Below the pieces are notes generated by a model that was not told where the DNA came from, did no database searches, and saw only the letters and a program-made list of their open reading frames with translations. DNA of 64,000 nucleotides. Source: Gammaproteobacteria bacterium (lineage in GTDB: Bacteria > Pseudomonadota > Gammaproteobacteria > Eutrophobiales > Eutrophobiaceae). Position numbers and translations under genes: made by a program. Each line of letters begins with the position of its first letter. Within the stretch, counting starts at the first letter, position 1. This document shows positions 20,985-31,101 of the stretch, one piece after another. The stretch lies in NCBI GenBank assembly GCA_003250975.1, contig QKIY01000002.1:1-64000 (forward strand), in the 5' to 3' direction.

Positions 20985-21998
20985 TTGAAAATTACACTTG
21001 CCCTAGATGCCATGGGAGGAGACCACGGTCCTGAAGAGATCGTGCCTGCTGCTCTGCATGTACTCAAGAAACATGAAAACCTGGAACTGATTCTCGTTGG
21101 TCTTGAGGATCAGGTAAAACCTATTCTGGAAAAACACCATGCCCAGGATCATGAACGAATCAATGTCAGGCACACCTCTCAAGTCGTGGAGATGCATGAA
21201 CTTCCATCCCTTGCATTACGTAATAAGAAAGATTCCTCAATGCGGGTGGCTATCAATCTGGTGAAGGATGGCACGGCAAAAGCCTGTGTCAGCGCAGGCA
21301 ATACCGGTGCTCTGATGGCTACCGCACGATTTGTACTGAAAATGCTGCCGGGTATTGATCGGCCCGCGATCTGTACTACTATGCCCGGCATTCATGGATC
21401 GACCCACCTGCTGGACCTAGGAGCCAATGTCGATTCTTCTTCAGAACAGTTATTCCAGTTTGCAGTCATGGGCTCGGAACTAACCAGCGCCGTCTGTAAT
21501 ATTCCCAGACCCAGCGTCGCACTTCTTAATGTCGGTGCAGAGGAGATCAAGGGTAATGACCGTGTCAAGCAAGCTGCCACATTGTTGAATGAAAGCCATC
21601 TTAACTATATCGGTTTTGTCGAGGGCAATGACATCTATACAGGCAAGGCGGACGTCATCGTTTGTGACGGTTTTGTAGGTAACATCGCTCTCAAGGCTAG
21701 TGAGGGAGTTGCAGCATTACTAATGCATCACGCCAGGTTACAGTTCAAGAGTTCACTCTATGGCAAGTTTGCTGCGCTGGTCAGCATGCCCATATTAAAG
21801 GCCATACGTAAGAAAATTGATCCCCGGCATTATAATGGGGCAAGCCTTCTCGGGCTGCGCGGCATTGTTATCAAGAGTCATGGCAGTGCTGACAGGGTTT
21901 CTTTTGCCCATGCTATTGAAGAGGCTATGTTGGAAGTAGAAAAGAACGTGCCCGCCAGAATCACGACCCAACTTGAAATGCTTTTTCCAGATGGATAG
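20985..21998 (+). CDS. plsX: Phosphate acyltransferase PlsX
   Basis: Converts acyl-ACP to acyl-phosphate for the PlsY step of phospholipid synthesis; peripheral membrane enzyme. It opens with LALDAMGGDHGPEEIVPAAL and has the GNTGALMA and CDGFVGNIALKASEG segments. The 337 aa length is normal. The start is TTG, the only one that keeps the conserved N-terminus. Confidence 0.97.
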   Translation: MKITLALDAMGGDHGPEEIVPAALHVLKKHENLELILVGLEDQVKPILEKHHAQDHERINVRHTSQVVEMHELPSLALRNKKDSSMRVAINLVKDGTAKACVSAGNTGALMATARFVLKMLPGIDRPAICTTMPGIHGSTHLLDLGANVDSSSEQLFQFAVMGSELTSAVCNIPRPSVALLNVGAEEIKGNDRVKQAATLLNESHLNYIGFVEGNDIYTGKADVIVCDGFVGNIALKASEGVAALLMHHARLQFKSSLYGKFAALVSMPILKAIRKKIDPRHYNGASLLGLRGIVIKSHGSADRVSFAHAIEEAMLEVEKNVPARITTQLEMLFPDG

Positions 21999-22004
21999 CA
22001 AACG

Positions 22005-22973
22005 GTGATTTATTCAAGAATAACAGGCACCGGAAGTTACTTGCCGGAAAGGGTAATGACCAATGCTGAACTGGAACGCATGGTCGATACCACTGATGAA
22101 TGGATAAAGGCCCGTACCGGTATCAGTGAACGACATATTGCAGCAGAAGGTGAAACTACCTGTGACATGGCCGAACAGGCCGCCAGGCGCGCCATGGAGG
22201 CAGCAAACGTTTCACTTGATCAGATAGATTTGATTATTATCGGCACAACTACCCCGGATGTTATCTTCCCCAGTACGGCATGCCTGTTGCAAAAGAAACT
22301 GGATATTCATGGTTGTCCCGCTTTTGACATCCAGGCAGTCTGCACCGGCTTTATCTATGCCCTGACAATTGCTGAAAAATTTATCCAGACAGGATCAGCG
22401 AAGACGGCGCTAGTAATCGGCGCGGAGACCATGTCACGAATCATCGACTGGACTGATCGAAGCACCTGTGTCCTGTTTGGCGATGGTGCAGGTGCCGTTA
22501 TACTCCAGGCCGGTGACGAGCCCGGCATCCTTTCCTCTCATATCTATGCCGATGGTGAATATGAGGACCTGTTAAATGTTCCTGCGGGGATTTCACACAA
22601 CTCAGAACGATTCAAGGATGGGACCGCATTTGTCGAAATGCAGGGTAACGAAGTATTCAAGGTGGCAGTCAACACGCTGGGGAGGATCGTGGATGAGACT
22701 CTGGCACATAACAAGCTTGGGAAAAAAGACATCGACTGGCTGGTGCCTCACCAAGCCAATACCCGGATTATTTCTGCTACGGCAAAAAAGCTCGATATGC
22801 CGATGAACAAGGTGGTATTAACGGTGGATAAGCATGGCAACACCTCTGCCGCATCAGTTCCCTTGGCGCTTGATACCGCCGTGCGTGATGGACGCATCAA
22901 GCGGGGAGACACCCTGTTACTTGAGGCCTTTGGTGGCGGATTTACCTGGGGTGCGACACTGATTAATTATTAA
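22005..22973 (+). CDS. fabH: 3-oxoacyl-ACP synthase III FabH
   Basis: Starts fatty acid synthesis by condensing acetyl-CoA with malonyl-ACP. The Cys-His-Asn triad is visible in [20 protein letters not shown] and HGNTSAAS. The 322 aa length is normal. It has a GTG start, six bases after plsX. Confidence 0.98.
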   Translation: MIYSRITGTGSYLPERVMTNAELERMVDTTDEWIKARTGISERHIAAEGETTCDMAEQAARRAMEAANVSLDQIDLIIIGTTTPDVIFPSTACLLQKKLDIHGCPAFDIQAVCTGFIYALTIAEKFIQTGSAKTALVIGAETMSRIIDWTDRSTCVLFGDGAGAVILQAGDEPGILSSHIYADGEYEDLLNVPAGISHNSERFKDGTAFVEMQGNEVFKVAVNTLGRIVDETLAHNKLGKKDIDWLVPHQANTRIISATAKKLDMPMNKVVLTVDKHGNTSAASVPLALDTAVRDGRIKRGDTLLLEAFGGGFTWGATLINY

Positions 22974-22993
22974 AAAAGTAGAGCAGAAATATC

Positions 22994-23941
22994 ATGTCTT
23001 TTGCATTTGTTTTTCCTGGTCAGGGGTCACAAACAGTCGGAATGTTATCCGAACTGGCCGAAAAATATCCCCAGGTTTTGGCAACCTACCAAAACGCATC
23101 GGAAGTCCTGGGTTTTGACCTCTGGGAAATGACCCGTAACGGACCTGAAGAGGTGCTGAACATGACAGCCAATACCCAGCCGGCCCTGCTGACCGCCGGT
23201 GTTTCCACCTGGCGGCTGTGGCAGGAAGAAGGTGGTCCCTCACCGGCTATTATGGCCGGCCATAGCCTGGGGGAATACACTGCCCTGGTCTGTTCGGGTG
23301 TTATGAAATTTGAAGACGCCGTGTCAGTAGTCGCTGATCGTGGCCGTTATATGCAGGAAGCGGTACCAGAAGGAATGGGCAGCATGGCGGCTATCCTAGG
23401 CATGGATAATGAAAAACTGGATGCGATCTGTGAAGAGATGGCCCAGGGACAGATTGTCTCTGCCGCCAATTTCAATTCCGAGGGTCAAGTTGTAATCGCC
23501 GGTCACAAGGAGGCGGTAAATCGGGTTGTGGAAGCCGCAACCTCTGCCGGCGCCAAACGGTCAGTGGTACTGCCGGTTAGCGTCCCTTCGCATTGTGCCC
23601 TCATGCGGGATGCTGCAGACAGACTTGCTAACCGGCTTGCGTCAATTGAGCTGTCCCTCGGTGATATACCTGTGTTGCATAATGTGGATGTGACCGCAAA
23701 GACAGAACCCGAAGCCATTAAACAGGCCCTGGTGGCACAACTCTATATGCCGGTCCGCTGGGTAGAGATTGTCCAGGCTATGGCTGCACAAGGCGTTCAA
23801 CAGATTATAGAATGCGGTCCCGGCAAGGTCCTTTGTGGTTTGATTAAAAGGATTGACCGGAATCTGGGCGCATTACCCATACTTGATCCCGATACGCTCC
23901 AAAAGACACTGGCAAGTGTAACCGGCGAGGGGAAAAATTGA
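22994..23941 (+). CDS. fabD: Malonyl-CoA:ACP transacylase FabD
   Basis: Loads malonyl groups onto ACP. It opens FVFPGQGSQTVGM, has the nucleophile elbow GHSLGEYTALV and the histidine in SVPSHCALM. The 315 aa length is normal. The stop codon overlaps the fabG start by one base (TGATG). Confidence 0.98.
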   Translation: MSFAFVFPGQGSQTVGMLSELAEKYPQVLATYQNASEVLGFDLWEMTRNGPEEVLNMTANTQPALLTAGVSTWRLWQEEGGPSPAIMAGHSLGEYTALVCSGVMKFEDAVSVVADRGRYMQEAVPEGMGSMAAILGMDNEKLDAICEEMAQGQIVSAANFNSEGQVVIAGHKEAVNRVVEAATSAGAKRSVVLPVSVPSHCALMRDAADRLANRLASIELSLGDIPVLHNVDVTAKTEPEAIKQALVAQLYMPVRWVEIVQAMAAQGVQQIIECGPGKVLCGLIKRIDRNLGALPILDPDTLQKTLASVTGEGKN

Positions 23942-24684
23942 TGAAGCTTAAAAATGAAATTGCATTGGTAACTGGTGCAAGCCGCGGGATTGGCAAGGCC
24001 ATCGCTACAGCACTGGGGCATGAAGGGGCATTTGTCATCGGCACGGCCACCAGCGATGCAGGTGTCCAGGCGATAAAAGATCATTTCGCGGCAGAGAATG
24101 TCGAGGGCACCGCCTTTGTATTAAATGTCGCTGATCCAGACTCGGTGGAAACGCTAGGCAAGTCACTTAAATCCGACGAGTTATCTCCGACCATACTGGT
24201 AAATAATGCCGGGATTACTCGTGATAACCTCTTATTGAGAATGAAAGACGACGAATGGGAAGATGTCATAAACACCAACCTGAATTCAGTCTATCGCCTC
24301 ACCAAGCTGTGTCTGCGGGATATGACCAAGGCACGCCATGGCCGCATTATCAATATCACCTCTGTCGTAGGCTGTTTAGGAAATCCGGGGCAGAGTAATT
24401 ACGCCGCGGCAAAGGCCGGAATGATTGGCTTTACCCGTTCACTTGCGAGGGAGATTGGGGCACGCGAAATCACAGTTAATGCCATAGCACCGGGTTTTAT
24501 TGAGACCGATATGACTGATGCCCTGTCAGACGAGCAACAACAGGCCATTCTGGAACAGATCGCACTTAACCGGCTCGGTCATGTGGATGAAATCGCCAAT
24601 ACCGCCGTATTCCTAGCGTCGGCTGGTGCCGCCTATATTACCGGTCAGACAATCCACGTAAACGGCGGCATGTATATGGGATGA
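23941..24684 (+). CDS. fabG: 3-oxoacyl-ACP reductase FabG
   Basis: NADPH-dependent ketoreductase of fatty acid elongation. SDR features are TGASRGIGKAIA (cofactor), NNAGITRD, catalytic S/Y/K (NITSVVG and YAAAKAG) and the C-terminal YITGQTIHVNGGMYM. ATG 23941 gives 247 aa, the usual length; the track's TTG is one codon earlier. Confidence 0.98.
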   Translation: MKLKNEIALVTGASRGIGKAIATALGHEGAFVIGTATSDAGVQAIKDHFAAENVEGTAFVLNVADPDSVETLGKSLKSDELSPTILVNNAGITRDNLLLRMKDDEWEDVINTNLNSVYRLTKLCLRDMTKARHGRIINITSVVGCLGNPGQSNYAAAKAGMIGFTRSLAREIGAREITVNAIAPGFIETDMTDALSDEQQQAILEQIALNRLGHVDEIANTAVFLASAGAAYITGQTIHVNGGMYMG

Positions 24685-24837
24685 TATAATCTATAATTTG
24701 CATCATAAACATAATATAACTAATTGAATTAAAAGTATATCAACAGTTAACTTAACTTCTAAGTTGCAAGATATGTTCATTTCACTTAACTTACACACGC
24801 AATGGGTCAGAGACCACAGAGGGAGGAACTATCCATC

Positions 24838-25074
24838 ATGAGTAGTATTGAAGAACGAGTAAAAAAAATCGTCGTAGAACAACTCGGTGTAAAGGAAGAG
24901 GAGGTCACCAACGAGGCCTCTTTTGTCGATGATCTAGGGGCAGATTCACTGGACACAGTTGAATTGGTCATGGCCTTGGAAGAAGAATTCAAGACAGAAA
25001 TCCCTGATGAGGAAGCAGAAAAAATCACCTCTGTACAGCAGGCAATCGATTACATCAATGCCCATATTGAGTAA
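24838..25074 (+). CDS. acpP: Acyl carrier protein AcpP
   Basis: Carrier for acyl intermediates. The phosphopantetheine site is [14 protein letters not shown] 24838 ([10 protein letters not shown]) is preceded by GGGAGG and gives 78 aa, the standard length; the track's earlier ATG adds a non-family extension. A 150-bp AT-rich gap before it probably carries its own promoter (TTGCAA-17-TAACTT is one candidate), and a strong terminator follows. Confidence 0.98.
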   Translation: MSSIEERVKKIVVEQLGVKEEEVTNEASFVDDLGADSLDTVELVMALEEEFKTEIPDEEAEKITSVQQAIDYINAHIE

Positions 25075-25098
25075 TTTCCTTAGCCGGGATTGTAATCA

Positions 25099-25130
25099 GG
25101 CCGCGTTAAAATAAACGCGGCCTTTTCGTT
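25099..25130 (+). terminator. Rho-independent terminator after acpP
   Basis: A 9-bp perfect stem, GGCCGCGTT with AACGCGGCC, loop AAAATA, followed by TTTTCGTT. It sits between acpP and fabF, which would keep ACP mRNA in excess over fabF. Confidence 0.85.
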
Positions 25131-25159
25131 TAGACGTTTGAAAAAAGAACAGGATTGCT

Positions 25160-26401
25160 GTGAGTAAAAGACGCGTTGTAGTCACCGGTCTGGGCCTGGT
25201 AACACCCGTTGGTAATGATGTGGCAGAAAGCTGGGCAAATATTAAGGCAGGGAAAAGCGGTATCGCACCAATAACCCATTTTGACACCTCGGCATTCAGT
25301 GTACGTTTCGGAGGATCAGTCCGGAATTTTGATGTTAGCCAGTACGTCTCTCCCAAAGATGCCAAAAAGATGGATCCGTTCATTCATTATGGGCTCGCAG
25401 CCGGCAGTCAAGCCATAAAAGATTCCGGGCTGGATGTAACGGAAGAAAATGCAACCCGTATCGGTGTCGCCATTGGTTCCGGCATTGGTGGTCTGCCAGG
25501 GATTGAAAAGGGGACCCAGACGTTTCTCGAGGGAGGTCCCCGCAAGATATCGCCTTTTTTTGTCCCTAGTAACATTATCAATATGGTATCAGGCAACCTT
25601 TCAATCCAGTATGGGCTGAAAGGTCCCAACTTTGCCATTGTAACGGCCTGTACAACAGGCACACACAATATCGGTGATGCAGCCCGACTGATTGAATATG
25701 GCGATGCTGATGTTATGGTCGCCGGGGGTGCCGAGATGGCCACTTCACCGACCGGCCTCGGCGGGTTCGCCGCAGCCAGGGCCCTTTCGACACGGAATGA
25801 TGAGCCAGAACGCGCCAGCCGTCCCTGGGATCGGGATCGCGACGGATTCGTCCTGAGCGACGGGGCAGGAGTTGTCGTACTGGAGGAATATGAGCATGCA
25901 AAGGCACGCGGGGCACGGATCTACGCCGAGTTGATAGGCTATGGCATGAGCGCCGATGCTTACCATATGACGGCACCATCCGAAGACGGTGATGGTGCAG
26001 CACGCTGCATGCAAAATGCAATCAGGAATGCAAGCCTTAATCCTGAAGATGTGGATTACATCAATGCGCATGGCACATCGACTCCGGCTGGTGATGTGGT
26101 TGAAACCAGGGCCGTCAAACGGGTATTTGGTGATAACAGCAAGAAAGTTGCTATAAGTTCAACCAAATCCATGATCGGTCACCTTCTCGGCGCAGCAGGG
26201 GGAGTTGAGGCAGTCTTCAGTATTCTCGCCATCTATGAACAGGTCGCTCCGCCGACTATCAATCTCGATAACCCGGATCCTGAATGTGATCTTGATTATG
26301 TGCCCAATGAAGCACGCGAAATGAAGATTGATGTGTCCCTGTCCAACTCATTCGGGTTTGGTGGTACCAACGGGACATTAATTTTCAGGAAACTCTCCTG
26401 A
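25160..26401 (+). CDS. fabF: 3-oxoacyl-ACP synthase II FabF
   Basis: Elongating condensing enzyme. The active-site cysteine is in [11 protein letters not shown]; the two histidines are in [11 protein letters not shown] and [14 protein letters not shown]. The 413 aa length is normal. The start is GTG with AGGA upstream. It begins the fabF-pabC-mltG-tmk-holB run. Confidence 0.98.
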   Translation: MSKRRVVVTGLGLVTPVGNDVAESWANIKAGKSGIAPITHFDTSAFSVRFGGSVRNFDVSQYVSPKDAKKMDPFIHYGLAAGSQAIKDSGLDVTEENATRIGVAIGSGIGGLPGIEKGTQTFLEGGPRKISPFFVPSNIINMVSGNLSIQYGLKGPNFAIVTACTTGTHNIGDAARLIEYGDADVMVAGGAEMATSPTGLGGFAAARALSTRNDEPERASRPWDRDRDGFVLSDGAGVVVLEEYEHAKARGARIYAELIGYGMSADAYHMTAPSEDGDGAARCMQNAIRNASLNPEDVDYINAHGTSTPAGDVVETRAVKRVFGDNSKKVAISSTKSMIGHLLGAAGGVEAVFSILAIYEQVAPPTINLDNPDPECDLDYVPNEAREMKIDVSLSNSFGFGGTNGTLIFRKLS

Positions 26402-26435
26402 CTACGGGTAACTCTCGTCCCAATGGGGCAACTAG

Positions 26436-27257
26436 ATGTTCCTGATCAACGGCCAGCCTGGTGAATCCATCTCCGCAAACAATCGCGGGCTACATTATGG
26501 CGATGGCGCATTTGAAACCATCGCCATCCACAATCAGGCCCCGCTCTGCTGGGAAGATCATTATCTAAGGCTCAATTACGGCTGTGAAAGGCTGGGCATG
26601 GCATGTCCACCTTCAGAATTATTACTTGGTGAAGCCAGCCGATTGTTGACGGACAAGGAACGCTGCGTACTCAAGATCATAGTGACACGGGGTGAAGGCG
26701 GCAGGGGTTACCGTGCCAAGCAGGGAGTTGAACCTTGTCGCATACTGGGCCGGTATCCCTGGCCTGATTATCCTGTTCAATATGCCACTGATGGTGTTCG
26801 TATAAGGATCTGCCGGACGCGCCTGGTCCGCAATCCTGCCCTGGCCGGTATAAAGCATTTGAATCGTCTGGAGCAGGTGATTGCGAGAAATGAATGGCAA
26901 GACGATAGTATTGCGGAAGGATTGATGTTGGACAGCCACGATAAGCTGATCGAAGGCACCATGAGCAACCTCTTTCTTATCAAGGGCCAGAAACTTTTGA
27001 CACCTGAACTCACAGAATGTGGTATTGAAGGCATAATCCGTAAAAATGTACTAAATCTCGCCGGAAATATTGGGCTCGATGCGGTTGTATGTGAAATAAG
27101 CAAGGATGAACTCAATACCGCCGATGAAGTTTTTTTATGTAATAGCATTATCGGTATTTGGCCGGTACGTCATATCGAAAAGCGTGAATTCGCGCCGGGA
27201 ATCTATACTGAAAAGGTACGCCAACAATTGCTGAAAAAGAATATTATTCTGGTATGA
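26436..27257 (+). CDS. pabC: Aminodeoxychorismate lyase PabC
   Basis: PLP enzyme that makes p-aminobenzoate for folate. It is a fold-type IV aminotransferase-like protein with NNRGLHYGDGAFET and the PLP lysine in GIKHLNRLEQV. The 273 aa length is normal. The last four bases overlap mltG, the usual order after fabF. Confidence 0.94.
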   Translation: MFLINGQPGESISANNRGLHYGDGAFETIAIHNQAPLCWEDHYLRLNYGCERLGMACPPSELLLGEASRLLTDKERCVLKIIVTRGEGGRGYRAKQGVEPCRILGRYPWPDYPVQYATDGVRIRICRTRLVRNPALAGIKHLNRLEQVIARNEWQDDSIAEGLMLDSHDKLIEGTMSNLFLIKGQKLLTPELTECGIEGIIRKNVLNLAGNIGLDAVVCEISKDELNTADEVFLCNSIIGIWPVRHIEKREFAPGIYTEKVRQQLLKKNIILV

Positions 27258-28258
27258 AGCAGACAATCCTGTCACTTTTTTATCTCCTCCTCGTTGTTTC
27301 CATGCTTACCGCAATCTGGCTCGGAATGGATATACGGCGTTACCTGAACCAGCCAGTAAGTCTGACTGAAGATACAACCTATACCATTCGGCCCGGTATG
27401 AACCTGTCTGCCATTAGCAGGAATTTGCAGGAAGCGGGCATCATTTCAAAACCGCTTTATTTCACCCTGTCTGGCAGATTGAAAGGTATGGAAAACCGGA
27501 TCAAGGCCGGTGAGTATCTGATACCAGCAGATATTACACCATTACAGTTGCTTGGGTTGTTTGTCGAAGGCAAGGTCAAACAGTATTTATTGACCCTGAT
27601 AGAAGGCTGGACCTTTTCCGAGGTCATGACCGCCATATACAATCATCCTGCCTTGGATAAGACGCTTGCAGATACCAGTACAGAAACAATCATGACGGCC
27701 ATAGGTTCACCAGAACTGTCTCCTGAAGGACAGTTTTACCCAGATACCTACCATTTTCCACGTGGTACTACGGAACTGGCGTTCCTGCAACGTGCTCACC
27801 AGAGATTACAGGATGTCCTGTCACAGGAATGGGAACAGCGTGCAGAAAACCTGCCCTATGCACATGCCTATGATGCATTAATCATGGCATCCCTGATTGA
27901 AAAAGAAACCGGCTTGTCGCAGGAACGCGACAGGATCGCGGGTGTCTTTGTCAGGCGCCTTGAAAAAGGCATGCGCCTGCAGACCGACCCTACTGTGATC
28001 TATGCCATGGGCCAGAGTTTCGACGGTAACATACGACGTAAGGACCTCGATATCGATTCGCCCTATAATACCTATCGCTATACCGGTCTGCCGCCCACTC
28101 CGATTGCGCTGGCAGGACGTGAAGCAATTCATGCAGCCCTTCATCCGAAAGAGGGCAAGGAATTGTATTTTGTTGCCAGGGGGGATGGCAGCCATCATTT
28201 TTCTGAAACCCTTATGGAACATAACAAGGCTGTAAGAAAGTACCAGTTAAGACATTAA
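27254..28258 (+). CDS. mltG: Endolytic murein transglycosylase MltG
   Basis: Inner-membrane lytic transglycosylase that trims nascent glycan strands. One N-terminal membrane helix (about 5-25) and a LysM-like segment (about 40-110) precede the YceG catalytic domain, with the glutamate in LIEKETG and the box LQTDPTVIYAMG. The 334 aa length is normal. It overlaps pabC by 4 bp and is 2 bp before tmk. Confidence 0.95.
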   Translation: MKQTILSLFYLLLVVSMLTAIWLGMDIRRYLNQPVSLTEDTTYTIRPGMNLSAISRNLQEAGIISKPLYFTLSGRLKGMENRIKAGEYLIPADITPLQLLGLFVEGKVKQYLLTLIEGWTFSEVMTAIYNHPALDKTLADTSTETIMTAIGSPELSPEGQFYPDTYHFPRGTTELAFLQRAHQRLQDVLSQEWEQRAENLPYAHAYDALIMASLIEKETGLSQERDRIAGVFVRRLEKGMRLQTDPTVIYAMGQSFDGNIRRKDLDIDSPYNTYRYTGLPPTPIALAGREAIHAALHPKEGKELYFVARGDGSHHFSETLMEHNKAVRKYQLRH

Positions 28259-28260
28259 CG

Positions 28261-28899
28261 ATGATAAATAAAACACAGAAGGGTACGTTTATCACGCTGG
28301 AAGGCATTGAAGGTGCGGGCAAGAGCACCCATATCAGGTATATTCATGAATTACTGTCACAGGCTGGCAAAAAGGTACTGACCACGCGTGAACCCGGCGG
28401 GACAGATCTTGGAGAAAGGATTCGTGATATTTTGTTGATGCAGCATGAACTGAATATCGATGCTGAATCAGAACTTCTATTGATGTTCGCAGCGCGCTCC
28501 CAACACCTGAAACAAGTGATATTACCCGCACTCGCCAACGGAATAATCGTGTTGTGTGATCGCTTTACCGACTCAACTTATGCATACCAGGGCGGTGGCA
28601 GGGGAGTTGTCAGCGAAAAAATAGACCGGCTGGCGAATCTTGTTCATCCTAATTTGAAACCTGACCTGACACTGTTACTTGACCTGCCAGTAGATATTGG
28701 GCTTGAACGTGCAAGTAAAAACGGGGAAGCTGACCGGTTTGAATCAGAGGCAGTTCTATTCTTCGAGTCGGCAAGGCAGGTCTATCTGAATATTGCCATC
28801 GCTGATCCCGGACGGGTAAAAGTGGTAAATGCTATACGGGATATCGATCATATCCAGCAGGAAATAAAATCTATCTTGCAGGAACATAAATTATGCTAG
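28261..28899 (+). CDS. tmk: Thymidylate kinase
   Basis: Phosphorylates dTMP to dTDP. The P-loop is EGIEGAGKST, with the TTREPGGT and DRFTDSTYAYQGGGRG segments. The 212 aa length is normal. It overlaps holB by 7 bp. Confidence 0.97.
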   Translation: MINKTQKGTFITLEGIEGAGKSTHIRYIHELLSQAGKKVLTTREPGGTDLGERIRDILLMQHELNIDAESELLLMFAARSQHLKQVILPALANGIIVLCDRFTDSTYAYQGGGRGVVSEKIDRLANLVHPNLKPDLTLLLDLPVDIGLERASKNGEADRFESEAVLFFESARQVYLNIAIADPGRVKVVNAIRDIDHIQQEIKSILQEHKLC

Positions 28900-29894
28900 A
28901 GGTGTTACCCTGGCACCAATCCCAATGGGATCAGATCCAGGCATCAATTGAAAAAAAGCGATTTGCACATGCCTGGTTATTGACAGGACCGGAAGGTATT
29001 GGCCTGGAGCATTTTGCACGGCAGCTTGCGGCCAGCCTCTTATGTCATGCTAAAACAGAAAACCAGCGCCCCTGTGGCCAATGCAGGGCCTGTGAACTAC
29101 TTTCTGTCGGCAATAATCCGGATATCATGTTCGTTGAACCGGAAGATACCGGTAAACAAATCAGGGTAGAACAGATCAGAGATATGATCGATTTTATTCA
29201 TCTCAAAAGCCAGTATGAACACTATAAGATCGCGATCATTTCACCGGCGCATAGTATGAACAGGAGCGCAGCTAATACCCTTTTAAAGACACTTGAGGAA
29301 CCGCCCGGAGATTCGTTGATAATTCTGATCACAGAACGTCCAAGCCTTTTGCCAGTAACTATCCGTAGCCGATGCCAGAGACTGGATTTTCAGCCGGATT
29401 ACTCCAAGAATACACTGGCATGGCTTGCGGAAAACATTCCGGAAGGTACATCGCCGGAATACCTGCTACGTTTTGCCGGTGGTGCACCATTAGCCGCAAT
29501 TGAACTCCCGGAGAATCACCATATCGAGCAACTCAATGACTTGCTAAATGATCTATTACTGATTACCGGGCAACAACGGCCACCTGTTGAGATTGCAGAA
29601 AAATGGAATGAAACCGGTGCCAGGAATGTATTTCAATGGTTATTGTGGCTATTTGGGGATATGCTCCGCTTCAAGGTCAATGCTCCTGCACGGCTTTTTT
29701 ACCCCTCTGATGCATGGGAAACCTTGAAAGGTCTGGCAAATCAATTAGACTTAGACAGGCTAATGCGTTGTTATGATCTATTATTGAACAATTATGGCCT
29801 TGCCCTGGGACAGGTCAGTTACACGGTTCAGGGCTTATTTGAGGACTTTATCATCTTGTGGCAAGAACTTTCAAAGAGCGAGGATAATACATAA
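28893..29894 (+). CDS. holB: DNA polymerase III subunit delta'
   Basis: Clamp-loader subunit. AAA+ fold with a degenerate P-loop (LTGPEGIGLEHFA), four zinc-type cysteines (C50 region and CGQCRAC) and the SRC motif RSRCQRLDF. The 333 aa length is normal. It overlaps the PilZ gene by one base. Confidence 0.95.
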   Translation: MLEVLPWHQSQWDQIQASIEKKRFAHAWLLTGPEGIGLEHFARQLAASLLCHAKTENQRPCGQCRACELLSVGNNPDIMFVEPEDTGKQIRVEQIRDMIDFIHLKSQYEHYKIAIISPAHSMNRSAANTLLKTLEEPPGDSLIILITERPSLLPVTIRSRCQRLDFQPDYSKNTLAWLAENIPEGTSPEYLLRFAGGAPLAAIELPENHHIEQLNDLLNDLLLITGQQRPPVEIAEKWNETGARNVFQWLLWLFGDMLRFKVNAPARLFYPSDAWETLKGLANQLDLDRLMRCYDLLLNNYGLALGQVSYTVQGLFEDFIILWQELSKSEDNT

Positions 29895-30253
29895 TGAGTG
29901 TACCTGGTGGCCGTGATCCCCGTGCTGGTATCCTGTCTTTAACCATACGTGACAAAAGCGCCCTTTATGCATCCTATATGCCGTTCATCAAGAATGGAGG
30001 GCTCTTTATTCCAACCAACAAATCCTACAATGTGGGCGATGAAGTCTTCATGTTGCTCTCCTTGATGGACTCCAAGGAAAAAATGCCTATTGCAGGAAAA
30101 GTCGTCTGGGTTACGCCTGTAGGCGCGCAGGGCAACAGGACTGCAGGCATTGGTGTACAATTCAGTGAGCTGGACAAGGGAGCAACCCGAAACAAGATTG
30201 AAAACCAGCTTGCCGGCGCACTCAATTCGGAAAGGCCAACACATACCATGTAA
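29894..30253 (+). CDS. pilZ: PilZ-domain protein (type IV pilus type)
   Basis: A 119 aa single PilZ domain. It lacks the RxxxR and D/NxSxxG c-di-GMP motifs (it has IKNGGLFIP instead), as in the pilus-biogenesis PilZ that binds PilB/FimX rather than c-di-GMP. The position after holB matches pilZ in Pseudomonas and Xanthomonas. Type IV pilus genes themselves are not in the window. Confidence 0.9.
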   Translation: MSVPGGRDPRAGILSLTIRDKSALYASYMPFIKNGGLFIPTNKSYNVGDEVFMLLSLMDSKEKMPIAGKVVWVTPVGAQGNRTAGIGVQFSELDKGATRNKIENQLAGALNSERPTHTM

Positions 30254-30329
30254 TCTACCTGTCCTGGTTTTGTATACCAGGATCAATGTTCTTTAATTCA
30301 CCATAGTTGATTGATACTGGCTGATTTTC

Positions 30330-31100
30330 ATGTTGGTTGATTCCCATTGCCATATCCCGATGATTGAATCGGAGCTTAAGGGGCTATTTGAGCGGGCCAG
30401 TGAACTGGGAGTCAGTCATATGCTTTGCGTGGCCGTGGATCTGGATAGCTATCCGGAAATCCTGGAACTGGCAAAAAATTATAAGCATGTCTTTGCCTCA
30501 GTTGGAGTACATCCCAATGAAAAAGTAAACCATGAACCGACTGTAGAGGAACTCGTGGCGCTGGCAGAGGAACCCGAGGTTGTGGCAATCGGGGAAACCG
30601 GCCTGGATTATTACCGCTCCACCGGCAACCTGGAATGGCAACGTGACCGTTTCAGAATACATATCCGGGCGGCGAAAGAAATCAGGAAACCGCTTATCAT
30701 ACATAGCCGTGAGGCAAAAACAGATTTAATTCAAATCATGGAGGAAGAAAGGGCCAGGGACGTCGGCGGGGTCATGCATTGCTTCGTCGATGACTGGGAA
30801 ACTGCGCAACAGGCCATGACTATGAATTTTTATATCTCATTTTCAGGCATCGTTACCTTCAAGAATGCCAGGGAGGTGCAGGATGTTGCACGCAAAGTGC
30901 CGTTGGATAGGCTGCTGGTAGAGACGGATTCCCCCTATCTCGCACCCGTCCCGTACCGTGGCAAGATGAACCAGCCAGCCTACGTCCACTATGTGGCAAA
31001 ATACCTCTCTGAACTCCGCGGTGAATCCTATGATGAAATTGCAAAGGCAACTACAGACAATTTCTTCAGGTTATTTTCAAGCGCAATAAAAACTGATTAA
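30330..31100 (+). CDS. TatD-family metal-dependent DNase (YcfH-like)
   Basis: TIM-barrel hydrolase. Metal ligands are in VDSHCHI, GETGLDYY, PLIIHSREA, MHCF and ETDSPYLAP. The 256 aa length is normal. Its place after tmk-holB-pilZ corresponds to ycfH. It is convergent with the following aminotransferase, leaving one base between stops. Confidence 0.94.
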   Translation: MLVDSHCHIPMIESELKGLFERASELGVSHMLCVAVDLDSYPEILELAKNYKHVFASVGVHPNEKVNHEPTVEELVALAEEPEVVAIGETGLDYYRSTGNLEWQRDRFRIHIRAAKEIRKPLIIHSREAKTDLIQIMEEERARDVGGVMHCFVDDWETAQQAMTMNFYISFSGIVTFKNAREVQDVARKVPLDRLLVETDSPYLAPVPYRGKMNQPAYVHYVAKYLSELRGESYDEIAKATTDNFFRLFSSAIKTD

Positions 31101-31101
31101 G